Positions 9,828-18,588 of a DNA stretch of 64,000 bases are shown one piece after another. Source of the DNA: Glycocaulis sp050485565 (lineage in GTDB: Bacteria > Pseudomonadota > Alphaproteobacteria > Caulobacterales > Maricaulaceae); assembly GCF_050485565.1 (NCBI RefSeq), contig NZ_JBJHBQ010000004.1, positions 1 to 64,000 on the forward strand. The letters run 5' to 3'. Position 1 is the stretch's first letter; each line of letters starts with the position of its first letter. Under the pieces are notes generated by a model, which searched no databases, had not been told where the DNA came from, and saw nothing but the letters and a program-made list of their open reading frames with translations. The position numbers and the translations under genes were made by a program.

Positions 9828-9873
9828 TTTCACAGCCAAACACAATATTGGTTCCGCGCACGAGGGTATTGGA

Positions 9874-10917
9874 ATGCAGGATATCGAGAAGGTAACGCTG
9901 CCGTCTGACGCAAGTTTGCGCGATGCAATGCGCTTGCTCGACCAGACCAGCGTGCAGATCGTGCTCGTTGTCGATGCTCACAACAGGCTGGCAGGTACCT
10001 GCACCGACGGGGATATCCGCCGGGCGCTGTTGAGCGACGGATCAATGGACGATCCGGTTTCGACGGCGATGAACCGCTCGCCGCTGGTTGCACAGGCGGG
10101 TGAGCCAAGCTCCAACATCCTCGCCCGGATGCGGTTGAACAGGATCAGGCAGATGCCGGTGGTCGATGCCAACCGGCAGATTGTCGATCTGATGATGTTG
10201 GCCGATCCGAGGAAGAATCCGGATACGGATGTTCCCGTGGTGCTGATCGTTGGCGGTCTTGGCAAGCGGCTGCGTCCCCTCACGGAAAATTGCCCCAAAC
10301 CGATGCTGAAGCTGGGAGACCGGCCCATACTGGAGCGGACTATCGAGCGCTTCCACGAACAGGGTTTCCGCAATTTTTTCCTGTCGGTGAATTTTCTCGG
10401 GCATCTTATCGAGGACTATTTCGGAACCGGCGAGGCTTTCGATGTCAATATTGGCTATCTGAGGGAAAAGAAGCGCCTTGGCACCGGGGGAGCTTTGTCC
10501 TTGATTCCCGAAGACGTTTCGGGGCCGATTATCGTAATGAACGGGGACCTCATAACCGAGGTCGATTTCAGATTCCTCTTGGAGCGGCATCAGGAAACAA
10601 AATCAGTTGCCACGATGTGCACACGAGAGCACCGGACCACTATACCGTTCGGTGTGGTTCGTTCAGAGGACGGACGCTACATTTCAACCGACGAGAAGCC
10701 GACGCTAAGTCACGACATCAACGCAGGGATTTATTGCCTGTCGGAGGAGGCTTACCGTTCCACGCCGAAGGATCAGTTTTATGATATGCCCACCCTTTTT
10801 ACGGACCTCGTCAAGGCTGGGCACCATTGCAGCGTTCACCGGATAGACGGGCTGTGGCTGGACATTGGCACGCGCACAGAGTTTGAGCGGGCAAAGCGCG
10901 TATTCGGCGAACAGTAG
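9874..10917 (+). CDS. CBS-domain sugar nucleotidyltransferase (PtmE-like, GDP-glucosamine synthesis)
   Basis: 347 aa. Residues ~1-115 form a pair of CBS motifs ('GTCTDGDIRRALL', 'RQMPVVD'), and residues ~120-345 form a nucleotidyltransferase domain. The signature 'GGLGKRLRPLT' (~126-136), the conserved 'KPML' Lys, and 'MNGDL' (the Mg-binding Asp) are all present. This CBS-NTP_transferase order is that of Campylobacter PtmE, which makes GDP-glucosamine from GlcN-1-P for the legionaminic-acid route. GDP specificity is inferred from this family resemblance and the leg genes nearby. The CBS pair may sense a nucleotide. Third of four co-directional genes. Confidence 0.85.
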   Translation: MQDIEKVTLPSDASLRDAMRLLDQTSVQIVLVVDAHNRLAGTCTDGDIRRALLSDGSMDDPVSTAMNRSPLVAQAGEPSSNILARMRLNRIRQMPVVDANRQIVDLMMLADPRKNPDTDVPVVLIVGGLGKRLRPLTENCPKPMLKLGDRPILERTIERFHEQGFRNFFLSVNFLGHLIEDYFGTGEAFDVNIGYLREKKRLGTGGALSLIPEDVSGPIIVMNGDLITEVDFRFLLERHQETKSVATMCTREHRTTIPFGVVRSEDGRYISTDEKPTLSHDINAGIYCLSEEAYRSTPKDQFYDMPTLFTDLVKAGHHCSVHRIDGLWLDIGTRTEFERAKRVFGEQ

Positions 10918-10956
10918 AACCTCATATTGACGACCAAGCTGGCCTGGCAGGAATTC

Positions 10957-11949
10957 ATGACAAAAACCATTGTGCTTATCGGTTGCGGAAACATTGGTAG
11001 CCGCACCCTGCAATCGCTTGTTTCGGTAGATGCCGGCAGTCTTGGCGGCCTCCAGATATGGTGCATGGATCCCAGCGCCGAGGCGCTGGACCTCGCCCGG
11101 ACACGGGCCGGAGAGATTACCGGAGCGGGCGGCGTCGACGGGCTGGATCTGCGTTTCGTTTCTGATGTTTCCGAACTCCCGCGCACGATTGACCTTGCGG
11201 TGGTGTCCACCACCTCCTCGGTACGTCATGCAGCGGTCACAGCCCTGATGGATCACGCCCGCATTGACCGTCTCGTGCTGGAGAAATTCCTGTTCACCGA
11301 CCGCCAGCATTATGCCGACCTTTCGGCGCGCCTGAATGCGGCTGGAACGCGCGCCTGGGTGAACTGTCCCCGCCCTGCCTGGCCGGGCTATATGAAGCTG
11401 GCGGCGCGTTTGCGTGGCACAGGGCCGCTGTCAATTCGAGTGGCCGGTGCCGGCTGGGCGCTGGCGTCGAATGCGATTCATTTTCTGGCCGCTTTCGAGG
11501 CTGTTGCCGGAGAGCGTTTCGACCGTTTCGACGGTTCCGGGCTCGACAAGGATCCGATCGAAAACCGCCGCCACGGATACCGGGAAGTGACCGGAACACT
11601 CGTAGCCAGCGGAGACGGTGGCAGTAGCGCATCGCTGGTCTGCTTCAAGGAAGGGCGGGCTGCGGTGACGGTGGATATTCTGGGCGCTGCGGGCCGGTTC
11701 ATCATCTTTGAGGCGCAGAGCCGGATGCTCGAACAGAGTGAGGAAACGGGTTGGGACTGGAAAGAGGTACCGTTCGAGATGCTGTACGCCAGCCAGATGG
11801 CGCCGGTATTCCAGAGCCTGCTGGCCGAGGGAGACTGTGTCTTGCCCGATTACGGCTCCATGATCGTTCCGCATCTGGAACTGATCAGCATATATAACCG
11901 CGTGTTTTTTGGCCCTGGCCAAGAAGACAGGCTCTGCCCTGTTACCTGA
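10957..11949 (+). CDS. Gfo/Idh/MocA-type oxidoreductase, second copy
   Basis: 330 aa. The Rossmann turn 'GCGNIG' is at residues 9-14, and 'VLEKFLF' stands where the family's EKP motif lies, with Phe replacing Pro. I chose the ATG at 10957 because AGGA precedes it by 6 bases and the beta strand then starts at residue 4; a TTG at 10927 is the longer option. The catalytic His/Lys pattern is less clear than in the paralogue at 7411. It belongs to the nonulosonic-acid precursor set and ends tail-to-tail with the next, opposite-strand gene, overlapping it by 8 bases. Reaction unknown. Confidence 0.7.
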   Translation: MTKTIVLIGCGNIGSRTLQSLVSVDAGSLGGLQIWCMDPSAEALDLARTRAGEITGAGGVDGLDLRFVSDVSELPRTIDLAVVSTTSSVRHAAVTALMDHARIDRLVLEKFLFTDRQHYADLSARLNAAGTRAWVNCPRPAWPGYMKLAARLRGTGPLSIRVAGAGWALASNAIHFLAAFEAVAGERFDRFDGSGLDKDPIENRRHGYREVTGTLVASGDGGSSASLVCFKEGRAAVTVDILGAAGRFIIFEAQSRMLEQSEETGWDWKEVPFEMLYASQMAPVFQSLLAEGDCVLPDYGSMIVPHLELISIYNRVFFGPGQEDRLCPVT

Positions 11950-13417
11950 GCTGGCTCCCGGCCAGCTCCCGCAGCACAGCCTCGATACTATCCAGCGCCC
12001 CCCCATCAGGCGGTGTCAGGCCAAGTCTGGTGTAGGCGCTACGCCAGGCGGCTGCGCCATCGGCCGTCAGGGCCTGCGCGAGCGCGCTGCGCACCTGATG
12101 TGTCGCGGTGATCTGGACCCATGGGCGAATGGGGCTGATCGCATCGAGGGTGTGTTCCCCCTGTCCGGGTTCATAGCCATAGGCGTCCCAGGCGATAACG
12201 GGTGTCGCTGCCCACGTGCCCCATCGCAGCGTTGACGAGCCAACATAGCCCAGCATTGCGGCCGCGCCGGGCAGCAGGGCTGACAGAGGCTGGCGTGAAA
12301 TGTCGAACCCGGCGGCGATGAGCGGCGCCAGCGCAGCTTCATCCTGTTTGGGGTGCACGGAGGCGACAAGCTGTGTGCACCCCGGCAGGCCGGTACATAT
12401 CTCGATCAGCCGGGCTATCAGGCCCTGATAGCCGCCGTCGATTTTCTCTTTTGCTGCGGACTGGTCGGGCGGGACGGCCACCACAACCCGCCCTTCGCTC
12501 GCCGGGCTGTACTCCATCGCGAGCTCGTCCTGGACGACCGAGCCGGTGACTTTGAGAAGAGCCGGATCGAAGCCCAGCTCGCTATAGCGCGCTGCCATGG
12601 CGGCATCGGGTAACAGCACAGCATCAGCCGGGCAGCTTTGATGCACAAAAGGCTGCCTGGGTGCCAGTCCGAAGGAAACCAGCAGTTCCACCCGCCACCA
12701 TTCGTATCGCAGAATGGTGACGCCGTCGGTTTGGGCGCGCCAGTCCGGCCTGCGCTTTGCCACCGCCCTGGAGCGTGCATTCAGTATCATGTTCTGGGGG
12801 CGGCGAGCCAAAGCACGAACCAGCAGTTCGGGCTCGGGGTAGAGGGCCGGAATTATGGCCACGCGCACACCTTCTCTCCGGGCGACGATGGCAAGCGTGG
12901 TGGAGAAATGCCCGGCATAGTCGTGGTGCAGAACCACGACATCAGGTCTGGTCTCCTCAAGCAACCGGCGCGCTTCGGCCTTGTCCGACGCCAGACCTGC
13001 CCAGGTTCGCAATACCGTCTGCGGGCCACGGCCAAATATCCGCCAGAACACCGGCGCCCGGTCTATCTGGGCCACCCGTGCGCACCAGAAGACTGCCGCC
13101 GCTACCAGAGCAATGGGAAGATGGTACCAGTGTACTTCCTTGCGCAGCCGGGGATCGACCAGAAACTGGCGCAGCGGAACGCCTCGCATGGCCCGGGTTT
13201 CCACGACATTTGCCCCGGCCTGCGAAAAGCCGGCCTTCAGGCGCGCTTCCAGGGCCTCGTCACGGTTGTAGACACTGGCAAAACAGCGATGACCGCGCGC
13301 CGACAGACCGGCCGCAAGACGCTTTCCCGCCTCTCCGCTCGCGGAGTCGAGAGCGAAAAAGAGCAGACGCAAAGGGGTGCCAGTGTCAGCTGACAATGGG
13401 CGGCGCTCAACGTTCAA
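11942..13417 (-). CDS. GT-B-like glycosyltransferase, unrecognised family
   Basis: 491 aa, cytosolic. It starts at TTG 13417, inside the end of the upstream gene. The N-terminal strand 'RLLFFALDSASGEAG' and the following 'LAAGLSARGH' fit the first Rossmann unit of a GT-B enzyme. 'ASVHPKQDE' (~347-355) and 'GYVGSSTLRWGTW' (~389-401) fit the H-P and G-S-S-T motifs of the second unit, as in capsule-type transferases. Last gene of the minus-strand set GT2-legB-legC-legF. It may attach the nonulosonic acid or another sugar; the donor is not evident from sequence. Confidence 0.6.
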   Translation of the reverse strand: MNVERRPLSADTGTPLRLLFFALDSASGEAGKRLAAGLSARGHRCFASVYNRDEALEARLKAGFSQAGANVVETRAMRGVPLRQFLVDPRLRKEVHWYHLPIALVAAAVFWCARVAQIDRAPVFWRIFGRGPQTVLRTWAGLASDKAEARRLLEETRPDVVVLHHDYAGHFSTTLAIVARREGVRVAIIPALYPEPELLVRALARRPQNMILNARSRAVAKRRPDWRAQTDGVTILRYEWWRVELLVSFGLAPRQPFVHQSCPADAVLLPDAAMAARYSELGFDPALLKVTGSVVQDELAMEYSPASEGRVVVAVPPDQSAAKEKIDGGYQGLIARLIEICTGLPGCTQLVASVHPKQDEAALAPLIAAGFDISRQPLSALLPGAAAMLGYVGSSTLRWGTWAATPVIAWDAYGYEPGQGEHTLDAISPIRPWVQITATHQVRSALAQALTADGAAAWRSAYTRLGLTPPDGGALDSIEAVLRELAGSQLR

Positions 13418-14096
13418 GACTGTCTCTAATCAGTTCGGCGATAAGCAGATCCATGGCGGTATCTATGTCCGCCGAGCGCGCTTCGTCCATCATTACCGCT
13501 TTGGATCGCCCGATCACAAAACCGGGGCCGGGGTCGTCAAGGAACGGCTTTGCGCGCACGGCATACACCGCGCCATTGAGTTCAATGGCGTCGGGCAGGG
13601 CCTGACGCGGCTGCCAGGGATCGATACCGTCAATGAAGGTGACGACGGCCTCGTGCTCGATTTTCCATGCGCGATAGGGGTTAGTATCGGCCCGCTTGAA
13701 CGTGCAGGCGGAATCCCATTCGCCGCTCGCAACGGCGGACACGCAGGTTTCAATATCGCTGGAGCGGCGCAGCGGTGAGGTGGGCTGCAACAGAACCATT
13801 ATCTCCGGCCGGTCGGGTTCAGCCATTTCGAGATAGTGGTAACGCAGGGCATCCTTGGGCAGCGCTGTGTCGCCGGACAGGTGTGCGGGGCGCCAAGCGA
13901 TTTCCGCCCCTTCTGCCTCGGCCACCCGTGCGACGTCTTCGCCATCGGTCGACACGATCACGCGGTCCACGCCCTTTGCCGCCCTTGCGGCTTCTATCGT
14001 CCAGGCGATCAAGGGCCGCCCGGCGAAGGGATGGATGTTCTTGCCCGGCAGCCCCTTGCTGCCAGCGCGGGCGGGAATGTAGGCGTGACAACTCAC
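13407..14096 (-). CDS. CMP-nonulosonic acid synthetase (LegF/NeuA family)
   Basis: 229 aa, the usual length for acylneuraminate cytidylyltransferases. The hallmark 'IPARAGSKGLPGKN' is at residues 7-20 and binds CTP. 'LLQPTSPLR' and 'NGAVYAV' are the further family motifs. The enzyme activates a nonulosonic acid as its CMP form. The GTG at 14096 overlaps the legC stop as GTGA, giving translational coupling; a longer reading to 14186 would run into legC and adds residues unlike the family. Leg versus Neu/Pse specificity is inferred from the co-encoded LegB/LegC/LegI/LegG. Confidence 0.88.
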   Translation of the reverse strand: MSCHAYIPARAGSKGLPGKNIHPFAGRPLIAWTIEAARAAKGVDRVIVSTDGEDVARVAEAEGAEIAWRPAHLSGDTALPKDALRYHYLEMAEPDRPEIMVLLQPTSPLRRSSDIETCVSAVASGEWDSACTFKRADTNPYRAWKIEHEAVVTFIDGIDPWQPRQALPDAIELNGAVYAVRAKPFLDDPGPGFVIGRSKAVMMDEARSADIDTAMDLLIAELIRDSLER

Positions 14097-15253
14097 GACA
14101 GCGCGGCCTCTACGGCGGTGATTACCCGCTCCTGATCTGCCGGCGAGAGGCTGGTCGAACAGGGCAGGGTCAGGATGCGCTGCCATACGCCTTCAGTGAT
14201 CGGACAGGCTTCCTTTATCGCCTGCGCATAAGGGGCCTGCATATGAACCGGCATCCAGAAGGGCCGCGCCTCGATATTGTGCTCCTTGAGCCGCGCGCAG
14301 ACATCATTCACCGGCGGCAGGGCATCGTCTTCGAGCACCAGCCCGGAGAACCAGCACGCCGACTCCCTGTCTTCGGGCTGAGGGAAAACGCTGAGCCCGG
14401 CTCGTCCGGAAAACGCATCATTGTAACGGGCGCGTATGCGGCGTTTGACGGCCAGAAAATCGTTCAGCCGGTCCAGCTGCGCGCAGCCAATGGCCGCCTG
14501 CACGTTGGTCATGCGGTAGTTATAGCCCACCATGTCGTGCTCATAATTGGGTGACACACGGGCTGTGGTGGAGAGGTGGCGCACACGCTTCATCAGCATG
14601 GGGTCATCACCCACCACCATGCCGCCGCCGCCACAGGTAATGGTCTTGTTGCCGTTGAAGGAATAGCAGGTCATGTGGGCTTTCGGGCCGATGGGCTGGC
14701 CGCGATAGTCCACGCCGATGGCCGCCGCTGCATCCGCAATGATGACCAGGCCATATTCGCTGGCAATCGAGCCGAGCGCGTCCATGTCGGCCGGCGTGCC
14801 AAGCGTATAGACGGGCATCATCGCCGCGACGCGCATGCCGGAGGCTTTGTGCCGCAACGTGCCACCGCGCATTTCGGTATGCGCCTTCAGGGCTGTGCGT
14901 ACGGTCTCCGGGTCAAGCGTCCAGCTGGCCGAGTCTATATCCATAAGCCAGGGCGTAGCGCCCGAATGGCTGACGGCATTGGCGCTGGCGATGAAGGTGA
15001 AGCTGGGCAGTATCACCAGATCGCCCGGCCCAATATCGGCTGCCCGCAGCGCGATGTGCAGGGCTTGCGTCCCTGCGCCCATGGCCACACCGGCCGCTGA
15101 TCCCGACAGGGCCGCCACGCGCTCCTCAAACTCGGTGACGAACGGCCCGACCGACGAGACGAAATTGGTGTCCACACACGCCTGAAGGTTTTTGGCTTCG
15201 CCTGCGCCGATATTGGGTATCGCCAGAGGTATTGCGGGGAGGTTTCCGGACAC
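14093..15253 (-). CDS. legC: LegC-family PLP-dependent sugar aminotransferase
   Basis: 386 aa, DegT/DnrJ/EryC1 fold. Lys203 in 'SFNGNKTITCGGGG' is the PLP Schiff-base Lys, and Asp174 ('IIADAAAAIG') pairs with the pyridine nitrogen. In the legionaminic pathway LegC transfers an amino group to C4 of the 4-keto sugar made by LegB, which is encoded just upstream. GTG start at 15253; the stop overlaps the legF start. Family certain; substrate from context. Confidence 0.9.
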   Translation of the reverse strand: MSGNLPAIPLAIPNIGAGEAKNLQACVDTNFVSSVGPFVTEFEERVAALSGSAAGVAMGAGTQALHIALRAADIGPGDLVILPSFTFIASANAVSHSGATPWLMDIDSASWTLDPETVRTALKAHTEMRGGTLRHKASGMRVAAMMPVYTLGTPADMDALGSIASEYGLVIIADAAAAIGVDYRGQPIGPKAHMTCYSFNGNKTITCGGGGMVVGDDPMLMKRVRHLSTTARVSPNYEHDMVGYNYRMTNVQAAIGCAQLDRLNDFLAVKRRIRARYNDAFSGRAGLSVFPQPEDRESACWFSGLVLEDDALPPVNDVCARLKEHNIEARPFWMPVHMQAPYAQAIKEACPITEGVWQRILTLPCSTSLSPADQERVITAVEAALS

Positions 15254-15273
15254 ACTGGTCTCCTGCGGTGCGA

Positions 15274-16509
15274 TCAGGCGCGTTGATCAAGGTTAAGGGC
15301 GGAATCGCGGTGAGCGGTCAGAAAGCCCGGCTCAATCGATCCGATAAGGGATTTGAGCTGTTCCTTGTCTGGCCGGGGCGCGCCGGGCGCGCCCGTTATC
15401 ATCGGCTCCATCTGCTCCATGAGCCTTGCGATGGAGCCGCCGTGGCGCAATCCGGCCCAGCCTACGGCGCGAAGCGCGGACAGGCCGATCTCGATAGCCG
15501 TTTCGCCCTCGCCGACAAATTCCTCATAGGGCTTCTCGCCGCCAGTATCGGCAGGCGTAAGCAGTAGCGGCCAGCGCCCCTTGCTCCGGTCGCGGGCCAT
15601 GGCGGCCTTGGCTTCGTCTTCGCTGTCATAGAGAGCAGGCTCGTAGCCGGAATGTTGCAGAAAGGCTTCTGCAATCTCCTGCAGCGGGCGCAGATGCTCC
15701 ACCGGATCAAGATCGGGGATCGCAATCGTCCGGTCAGGCGCGAACAGGCTGGCCAGCGCGCAGATATGCCCGGACTCTTCCAGGCTCACGAAGTAGCGCC
15801 TTATGTCTTTGGGGCAGGCCAGCGGCTCGCCGCGCTCCAGCCGGTATTGCCAGGCCTGGGGCAGGGATCCGTTGGAAAATGCGACATTGGCAAATCGGGC
15901 CGAGTTGATGGTGCCGGCAAGACCTTGCGAAAATGCAGGATCGAACAGGACATGTTCCATGATCCGCTTGGTTGCGCCCATGAAGGAAACGGGGTTGGCC
16001 GCCTTGTCGGTGGACACGGAAAAATAGTCGGCTTGCGGCGAGCTTTCAGCAAGCCAGCCCATGAAGCGCGCCTGCTTGACGATGTTCGTGTCGAACATCT
16101 GCATGATCGAAAAGCCGTCCTTCTCCGAGCGGACATGCTTGATGGCGGCGAAATTCAGAACCCGGTCATAGGGTCCTTCGGCCAGCATGAGCTGGCGGGT
16201 AGCCGCTGCGCCATAGTCGAGCGGCAGTGTGCGGAAATCCTCGACCTGCAAGGGTTCCGGCGCTGAGCGCAGCTGGCGGACCAGCTCGGCCAGAGCGTTT
16301 TCATTCTGGTCAACGATGTGGACAGCGGCGGGGCGGAAACCCAGCAGGGTCTGCACGGTATTTGAACCAATCGAACCCGCCGCGCCGATGGCGAGAATGC
16401 GTTTCCCGCGTACGCGTTCGGCGATATCTCCGGCCCGCTCGCGCATGTCTGCGGCGAACATGGAGGCCTCTCGCCCCGTGGCGACGGATGAAAGGGGAGA
16501 TGCAGACAT
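15274..16509 (-). CDS. Soluble NDP-GlcNAc 4,6-dehydratase (LegB-like, CapD family)
   Basis: 411 aa SDR-type enzyme. 'GAAGSIGS' (43-50) binds NAD(P), and 'STDKAANP' plus 'MGATKR' (166-182) is the CapD/FlaA1 active site, where Met replaces the usual SDR Tyr. It has no membrane helices, unlike the dehydratase at 25991. It is predicted to remove water from GDP- or UDP-GlcNAc to give the 4-keto-6-deoxy sugar, the first committed legionaminic-acid step. The C-terminal ~60 residues beyond the SDR core are unassigned. Gap to legC is 20 bases, so one transcript. Confidence 0.85.
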   Translation of the reverse strand: MSASPLSSVATGREASMFAADMRERAGDIAERVRGKRILAIGAAGSIGSNTVQTLLGFRPAAVHIVDQNENALAELVRQLRSAPEPLQVEDFRTLPLDYGAAATRQLMLAEGPYDRVLNFAAIKHVRSEKDGFSIMQMFDTNIVKQARFMGWLAESSPQADYFSVSTDKAANPVSFMGATKRIMEHVLFDPAFSQGLAGTINSARFANVAFSNGSLPQAWQYRLERGEPLACPKDIRRYFVSLEESGHICALASLFAPDRTIAIPDLDPVEHLRPLQEIAEAFLQHSGYEPALYDSEDEAKAAMARDRSKGRWPLLLTPADTGGEKPYEEFVGEGETAIEIGLSALRAVGWAGLRHGGSIARLMEQMEPMITGAPGAPRPDKEQLKSLIGSIEPGFLTAHRDSALNLDQRA

Positions 16510-16591
16510 GAAAGGGGCCTATATGGCGGGGTCTGAGGTCGATGGAAGCGATAGCGCGCCTTATACCGCCGGGCAAGGGCGCGAATTGCCG

Positions 16592-17461
16592 TCAGCGCGG
16601 CTTGTGACCGAACCGGCGCGCAAACCCTGACACGCTGCCCAGTAGCTTGTTCAAGCGTTCACCCGTCAATCGGTCATGGACATTGGCCAACGCGCCAATA
16701 CCGCCTGCCCCGGCGTTTATGTCCGCGCGCAAGAGCCTGTTGCGTATGATGATGTCCCACCTGCGGTGCAGCTCATCAGCGCTGTTGGCGGCATTGCCCT
16801 CGGCGGTGCGCCGGTGATGACGTGCCAGCAGGCGCGGTATGCACTCCACCTCGCCTTGCATGAGCAGCCGGAGGAGAAACTCCCAGTCTTCCAGCACCGG
16901 AAGACCGTCATCATACCCGCCTGCCTTGTCGAATGCCGAGCGCCGGACCAGCAGTCCGATGGGCGGCAGCGGGTTGCGGTAGGCAACTTCTATGAGGCTC
17001 AGCGGGCAGTCGCGCTGAAACATCGGGCTGGCCGATACGGACGGGTTGAGGTCTTCGGCGCCGGTTTCGCTGACCTCCTCCACGCCGCAAGCGCTAGCGG
17101 CGAAATCTGCCTGCGCCGCGAGCGCCTCGGACAGCGCCGCCAAGGCAACGGGCGCCAGTGTGTCGTCATCATCGTGCAGCAGATAGGCCCAGCCTGATGC
17201 CGCGCGCACGCCTGCATTCGCCGCAGCAGCGCGCCCTCCGCCCGCTTCCACGCCGGTATCGATCTGAACGCAGCTCAGCCCCTGGTCGCGGGCTGCGCTG
17301 GCGATATCGGCCACAGCGGTGCTGGGCAGGTCGTCATTGACGATGACCCATTCAACCTGCCCGTCGCCGGGAAGGCGCTGCGCCGCGACACTGGAAAGCG
17401 CGCGCCGGAGGAAGTCGGGACGCCGCCGCGTGCGGGTTATAACTGAAACGGTATTGTTCAT
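16592..17461 (-). CDS. Family 2 glycosyltransferase
   Basis: 289 aa, GT-A fold. The N-terminal 'SVITRTRRRPDFLRRAL' is the standard GT2 opening, and the metal/nucleotide-binding DxD lies within 'DDDD' at residues 97-100. 'LEDWEFLLRL' is the acceptor-side ED motif. No membrane segment. First gene of the minus-strand set leading into legB-legC-legF. It is likely to add a sugar during assembly of the glycan made by this locus; donor unknown. Confidence 0.85.
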   Translation of the reverse strand: MNNTVSVITRTRRRPDFLRRALSSVAAQRLPGDGQVEWVIVNDDLPSTAVADIASAARDQGLSCVQIDTGVEAGGGRAAAANAGVRAASGWAYLLHDDDDTLAPVALAALSEALAAQADFAASACGVEEVSETGAEDLNPSVSASPMFQRDCPLSLIEVAYRNPLPPIGLLVRRSAFDKAGGYDDGLPVLEDWEFLLRLLMQGEVECIPRLLARHHRRTAEGNAANSADELHRRWDIIIRNRLLRADINAGAGGIGALANVHDRLTGERLNKLLGSVSGFARRFGHKPR

Positions 17462-17547
17462 CGTGTGCCAAGTGTGGCATTCCTCCAGAGCGAGGCCAAG
17501 TGGCCGACTCCAGCGATAGAGCTAGCAACAGGGGGGCGTCACGCCTG
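17462..17547. promoter_or_regulatory. Divergent intergenic region between the minus and plus nonulosonic-acid operons
   Basis: These 86 bases separate the start of the GT2 gene (minus) from that of the NeuB-type synthase (plus), so both transcripts should start in or near them. I see a short repeated GCCA/CACAC element but no clear -35/-10 pair. Regulatory role is inferred from layout only. Confidence 0.35.
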
Positions 17548-18588
17548 ATGACATCATCCAGCGTATGGCGCGAAGATGGCGTCCTGTTCATTGCCGAGGC
17601 CGGGGTAAATCACAACGGTGATGCGCAAACCGCGATTGCCCTGTGTGACGTGGCAAGGCAGGCCGGTGCCGATGCCGTGAAATTCCAGACATTCAATGCC
17701 GCCCTGCTGGCCACAGCGAGTGCGGAAAAAGCCTCCTATCAGGATCGCAATGCGCCTGCCGAAGGCGAGAGCCAGCGCGACATGCTCAAAAAGCTGGAGC
17801 TGACGGAGGCTGAGTTCCGCGCCGTACGCGATCACTGCGCGAAGATCGGCATCGAGTTCATCTCCACGCCGTTTGATGAAGTTAGCGCTGACTTTCTGAA
17901 CGCGCTCGGTGTGGACCGTTTCAAGGTGTCTTCAGGCGACCTCACGCATCTCGATTTCCTTCAGCATCTGGCGCGCTTCGGCAAGCCCATCATCATCTCC
18001 ACCGGCATGGCCACGCTGGCGGAGGTTGAAGATGCGGTGCGGGCCATTGAGGAGGCGGGCAATCCGCCTTTGTCGATTTTGCACTGTGTGTCCAATTATC
18101 CCGCCCGCCCCGATCAGGCCAATCTGCGTGCGATGAACACGCTGGCAGCGGCGTTTGGCCGTCCGGTGGGCTGGTCGGACCACACAGAAGGGGGCGTGAT
18201 CACGCTGGCCTCGGTGGCAGCGGGCGCACGGATCATCGAGAAGCATTTTACGCTGGATAGGGCCATGCCCGGCCCTGACCACGCCGCCTCTCTGGAGCCG
18301 GACGAACTGATCGAACTCATCGCGGCGGTACGCGCGGTGGAGTCCGCGCTTGGCGATGGCATCAAGCGCCCGACGGTGGAAGAACAGGATACTGCGCGAG
18401 TGGCACGCCGCTCGCTCGTTGCCGCCAGAGATGTAGGGGCAGGAACCCGTCTCGGCCCGGATGATGTGGCGGCCCGGCGGCCGGGATCCGGCCTGGCGCC
18501 CAAGCGCAAATCCGAGGTGCTGGGACGCAAGGCTGCACGCGACATCAAGGAAGGTGAGCTGCTTTCCTGGGAGATGCTGGCACCATGA
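17548..18588 (+). CDS. neuB: Nonulosonic acid synthase (NeuB/LegI family)
   Basis: 346 aa. A TIM-barrel synthase with 'EAGVNHNGD' (17-25) and 'KFQTF' (45-49), then a C-terminal SAF (antifreeze-like) domain from ~285 ('RRSLVAARDVGAG'). It condenses a 6-carbon N-acyl amino sugar with phosphoenolpyruvate to give the 9-carbon acid. The ATG at 17548 is preferred (AGGGGGG ~11 bases upstream); a GTG at 17500 would add 16 residues of no family likeness. Its ATGA overlap with the next gene (NeuC/LegG type) makes the pair coupled. Legionaminic rather than sialic product is inferred from LegB and LegC. Confidence 0.93.
   Translation: MTSSSVWREDGVLFIAEAGVNHNGDAQTAIALCDVARQAGADAVKFQTFNAALLATASAEKASYQDRNAPAEGESQRDMLKKLELTEAEFRAVRDHCAKIGIEFISTPFDEVSADFLNALGVDRFKVSSGDLTHLDFLQHLARFGKPIIISTGMATLAEVEDAVRAIEEAGNPPLSILHCVSNYPARPDQANLRAMNTLAAAFGRPVGWSDHTEGGVITLASVAAGARIIEKHFTLDRAMPGPDHAASLEPDELIELIAAVRAVESALGDGIKRPTVEEQDTARVARRSLVAARDVGAGTRLGPDDVAARRPGSGLAPKRKSEVLGRKAARDIKEGELLSWEMLAP

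Noticed and set aside
15967..16012. Missing catalytic Tyr in the LegB-like dehydratase
   Set aside because: Met in place of Tyr is normal in the CapD/FlaA1/WbpM family; the 25991 enzyme shows the same.
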